Source of the DNA: CBDFJH01 sp965198095
GTDB lineage: Bacteria; Latescibacterota; UBA2968; GCA-2709665
Length of the DNA: 64,000 bases
Direction: 5' to 3'
NCBI GenBank assembly: GCA_965198095.1
Contig: OZ240239.1
Coordinates: 682,001-746,000 of the forward strand
Part shown: positions 62,019-64,000 of the stretch, piece after piece
Position numbering within the stretch: the first letter of the stretch is position 1
How the letters are laid out: each line of letters opens with the position of its first letter
Program-made: the position numbers and the translations under genes
Notes under the pieces: generated by a model
Database searches by the model: none
The model's input: only the letters and a program-made list of their open reading frames with translations
What the model was told of the DNA's origin: nothing

Positions 62019-62297
62019 GGCCATCCACGCACCGTTGATGAACAGGGGACAGGACGCTTGTTTGGCGGGCACGTCGGTTCTCCGAGTTCGGGAGAGAGAC
62101 GAACGAACATTGTCGCGTCACGACGCGAAGCCCGAGCATCCGCTCAGCTCCGGGTCCGTGGATCTCTATACACTGTCCTCTATTGTAAAAGGCCTGCTCC
62201 CCACCGAAGGCGAGGCCATGATCCGCCTCTGCTGTTCGGTAAGATCCTCATAGTCTTCCAGACGATAGTAGTCCTTGGACCAGGCCGAATGACCGGG
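62019..62297 (-). repeat. 277-bp direct repeat, right copy (with mmsA 5' fragment)
   Basis: This is the counterpart of 59553-59829. Here PhyH is complete and only the beginning of mmsA is present, with its ATG changed to ACG. The two copies delimit a 2.2-kb insert. Confidence 0.88.
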
Positions 62298-62930
62298 GCT
62301 ATACTTGTAGAGCAGGGTCCGACGCTCGTGATCCGCCGTCCACGGCATCGTTCCGTGGACGAGCGCCTCCGTGAAGATAACGGCGTCGCCCGCTTCGGCT
62401 TCAGGCTGCGTGACATAATGCGCGGCGCGCTCGAAGTCGCGGACATCATCGGGCAGGTTCCTGACGAAGTTGCTCTTGTGGCTCCCCGGAATGCAGCAGA
62501 AGCCGCCATCGCCAGGACCGGCAGGCGCGAGGAAGTACGTGACGACGGTGAGGCCGTTTCGCATCACGCCATCTCGCCACTTGTACCAGTGATCGGCGTT
62601 TCTGTGCGTGATGTGATCGATTGAGCCGCCGTGCAGACGCCCGCGCGTGCCGCCCTTTCTCATAAAGATGCAGTAATCGTGGTCGATCCGGAACTTGGGG
62701 CCGACCAGCTCGACGAGGTAGGGCACGATTTTGGGATGATCGATCAGGTTCTGGTAGGCACGGCTCCACTTGGAGATGTTGAAGGTCCGCTTGGTTCCCG
62801 TGTCGGAGTAGACTTCCGTGTAGACCCGGTCGGCGACGGCGTTCAACTCGGCCACTTCATCCACCGTAAGGACACTTCTGAGAAGGAGATATCCCTCCAG
62901 GTCAAACATGAATTTCTCTTCAGGTGTCAT
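62166..62930 (-). CDS. Phytanoyl-CoA dioxygenase (PhyH)-family oxygenase
   Basis: The 254-residue protein starts MTPEEKFMFDLEGYLLLRSV LTVDEV, the usual PhyH opening. Iron-binding candidates are His in RGRLHGGSIDHITH and the second His in FTEALVHGTMPWTADHERRT LLYKY, with the 2-oxoglutarate Arg in ERRTLLYKY. VVTYFLAPAGPGDGGFCCIP GSHK is the typical turn. Such non-haem Fe(II) dioxygenases act on lipids or small metabolites. Its start overlaps the sulfatase stop by 4 bp, so the two are co-translated. Confidence 0.9.
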   Translation of the reverse strand: MTPEEKFMFDLEGYLLLRSVLTVDEVAELNAVADRVYTEVYSDTGTKRTFNISKWSRAYQNLIDHPKIVPYLVELVGPKFRIDHDYCIFMRKGGTRGRLHGGSIDHITHRNADHWYKWRDGVMRNGLTVVTYFLAPAGPGDGGFCCIPGSHKSNFVRNLPDDVRDFERAAHYVTQPEAEAGDAVIFTEALVHGTMPWTADHERRTLLYKYSPGHSAWSKDYYRLEDYEDLTEQQRRIMASPSVGSRPFTIEDSV

Positions 62931-64000
62931 ACCGGCACCTCCTGGTTGAACGCAGGCGTTTCCCCGGGGACGGGAGAATTCGTAAAGGTCCCCCGTTTCC
63001 TGACCTCCGCCTCTCCGCCGAAGGCCTCAATTCTCCTTTGTTGATCTGCCTTCGCCCGGGCGTCGGTCGCTTCCGGATCCAGGATTCCACGAAGTCGCGC
63101 TTCAAATCGGCTCAGGATGGCCCCGGACTCGGGAGCACGCGAAATGTCGGTGGTCTCATCGGGATCTGATTCGAGATCGAACAGCAGGGGAGGGTCGCCG
63201 ACCGGATAGATATATTTGTATCGCCAACTTCGGAGCATGTAGACGGCATGCCGAGAGCCCAGGGCGTGGTACTCGCTGAAGACCGTCCGCTCCCTGTCCG
63301 GCCTGCGCGCAATAGCCCAGAGCGATTCCCCGGGCAGGCTGCGCGCTGCGGGAGATGACGCGCCTACGGCCTCCAGGGCGGTCGGAAAACAGTCGACGAG
63401 AGAGACCGGCGTCCGGATCACCCGACCTTCCGGCACGTCGGGGCCGCAGAGAATGAGGGGGACCGCCGCGGATTCCTCATACATGGTGAATTTTCCGAAG
63501 ACCCCGCGAGCGCCCAAACAATCGCCGTGGTCCGAACTGTAGATGATTCGGGTTCTGTCACGCAACCCGTTTTCTTCAAGGGCATTCAAGACCTTACCGA
63601 TCTGCAGGTCGAGATAGGTGCATACGCCGCAATAGGCGCGCGCCAGATTCCGCAGCACGGATTCGTCGAACGGCTCCGAGAAGCCGAAGAATCTGCGGAA
63701 TTCCGCCATCGCAGGGTGACGGGGCCAGTCCTCGAAGCGCCACTGCGGAGGGAGCGGGACCTCTTCTGCAGGATAGAGGATCATAGAGAGACTGCGGCGC
63801 GATGTAAGGCGGATGAGGGCAGACGAATGAGAGGAAGAGAACCCATGGTTTCGACTCCGATGCGTGGTCGGTCAGCCATTCGCACGCGCGTTCCGCGTTC
63901 AGGAGGTCGTATTGAAGGTAGGTGGAGTCTCCGGGGCCTGCCTCGACGACACCGGACCGTCTGTTCCGGGTTGTGCGCCCTTGGCGAAGGCAACCGAGGA
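62927..64000 (-). CDS. Sulfatase-family hydrolase, C-terminal part, one frameshift (cut by window edge)
   Basis: The frame from the window edge (LNAERACEWLTDHASESKPW VLFLSFVCPHPPYIAPQSLYD) shifts by one base near 63782 and continues LYPAEEVPLPPQWRFEDW, GVCTYLDLQIGKVLNALEEN, RIIYSSDHGDCLGARGVFGK FTMYEE, and LRSWRYKYIYPVGDPPLLFD LESDPDET to the TGA at 62927. These are the metal-binding DHGD..G and GK-F motifs of the alkaline-phosphatase-like sulfatases. The CxPSR site lies outside the window. A single base error would explain the shift. Confidence 0.85.

Overview
The window is bacterial chromosome, with G+C in the high fifties by eye. It carries no rRNA or tRNA that I can recognise. The core-type genes are a CarboxypepD_reg TonB-dependent receptor, a TRAP transporter, a GH29 fucosidase, a CoA-acylating methylmalonate-semialdehyde dehydrogenase, PhyH, sulfatase and DAO-type enzymes. 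They suggest a free-living or host-associated, probably marine, heterotroph from a poorly cultured phylum. Latescibacterota- or Poribacteria-like lineages are only a guess, and nothing here fixes the taxonomy.

Left part (1-7.4 kb): the end of an inositol-monophosphatase-family gene, a broken SDR gene, an endonuclease/exonuclease/phosphatase-fold hydrolase, an IS110-type transposase remnant, a DegT-type aminotransferase, a MITE copy, a small unknown gene, a fragment of an OpuBC-type binding protein and a large TonB-dependent receptor.

Middle part (about 7.5-48.5 kb): this looks like a very long integron cassette array without an integrase (a CALIN). About thirty-five mostly single, mostly promoterless genes lie head to tail on the minus strand. 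Many are separated by imperfect palindromes with attC traits: a YAAC-type end, complementary arms, and a GTT-type end that often overlaps the stop codon of the neighbouring gene. The cargo is typical of cassettes: Nudix, GNAT, HAD, VOC, APH-like kinases, SAM methyltransferases, DUF402, DUF4160/DUF2442, Arr-like proteins, a sulfotransferase, efflux MFS proteins and an NTase. It also holds a type II restriction-modification pair, a LanC-like protein, a PurA paralogue and several toxin-antitoxin modules (HicAB, HigBA, two RelE-like). A few genes run on the plus strand, notably a RelE-like pair and a MerR-HTH/Clp-N protein with its own promoter. Decay is widespread: nonsense codons, frameshifts, internal deletions, truncated duplicates and IS remnants.

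Right part (48.7-64 kb): an ECF sigma factor joined to a glyoxalase-like domain (frameshifted), a DUF429 gene, a TRAP transporter (DctQ-DctM facing DctP across a bidirectional terminator), HU/IHF, a ferredoxin and an alpha-L-fucosidase. Then come mmsA, an FAD oxidoreductase, an alpha/beta hydrolase, PhyH and a partial sulfatase. A 2.2-kb two-gene segment there is bracketed by a 277-bp direct repeat that splits an ancestral PhyH-mmsA neighbourhood.

A family of about 480-bp MITEs (ends CCTGAATAATTCATAAA) is present five times, four copies with visible target duplications. One copy interrupts a Nudix gene so precisely that removing it restores a 202-codon frame. Another is itself interrupted, inside its right terminal repeat, by a 630-nt ORF-less group II intron with a recognisable domain V.
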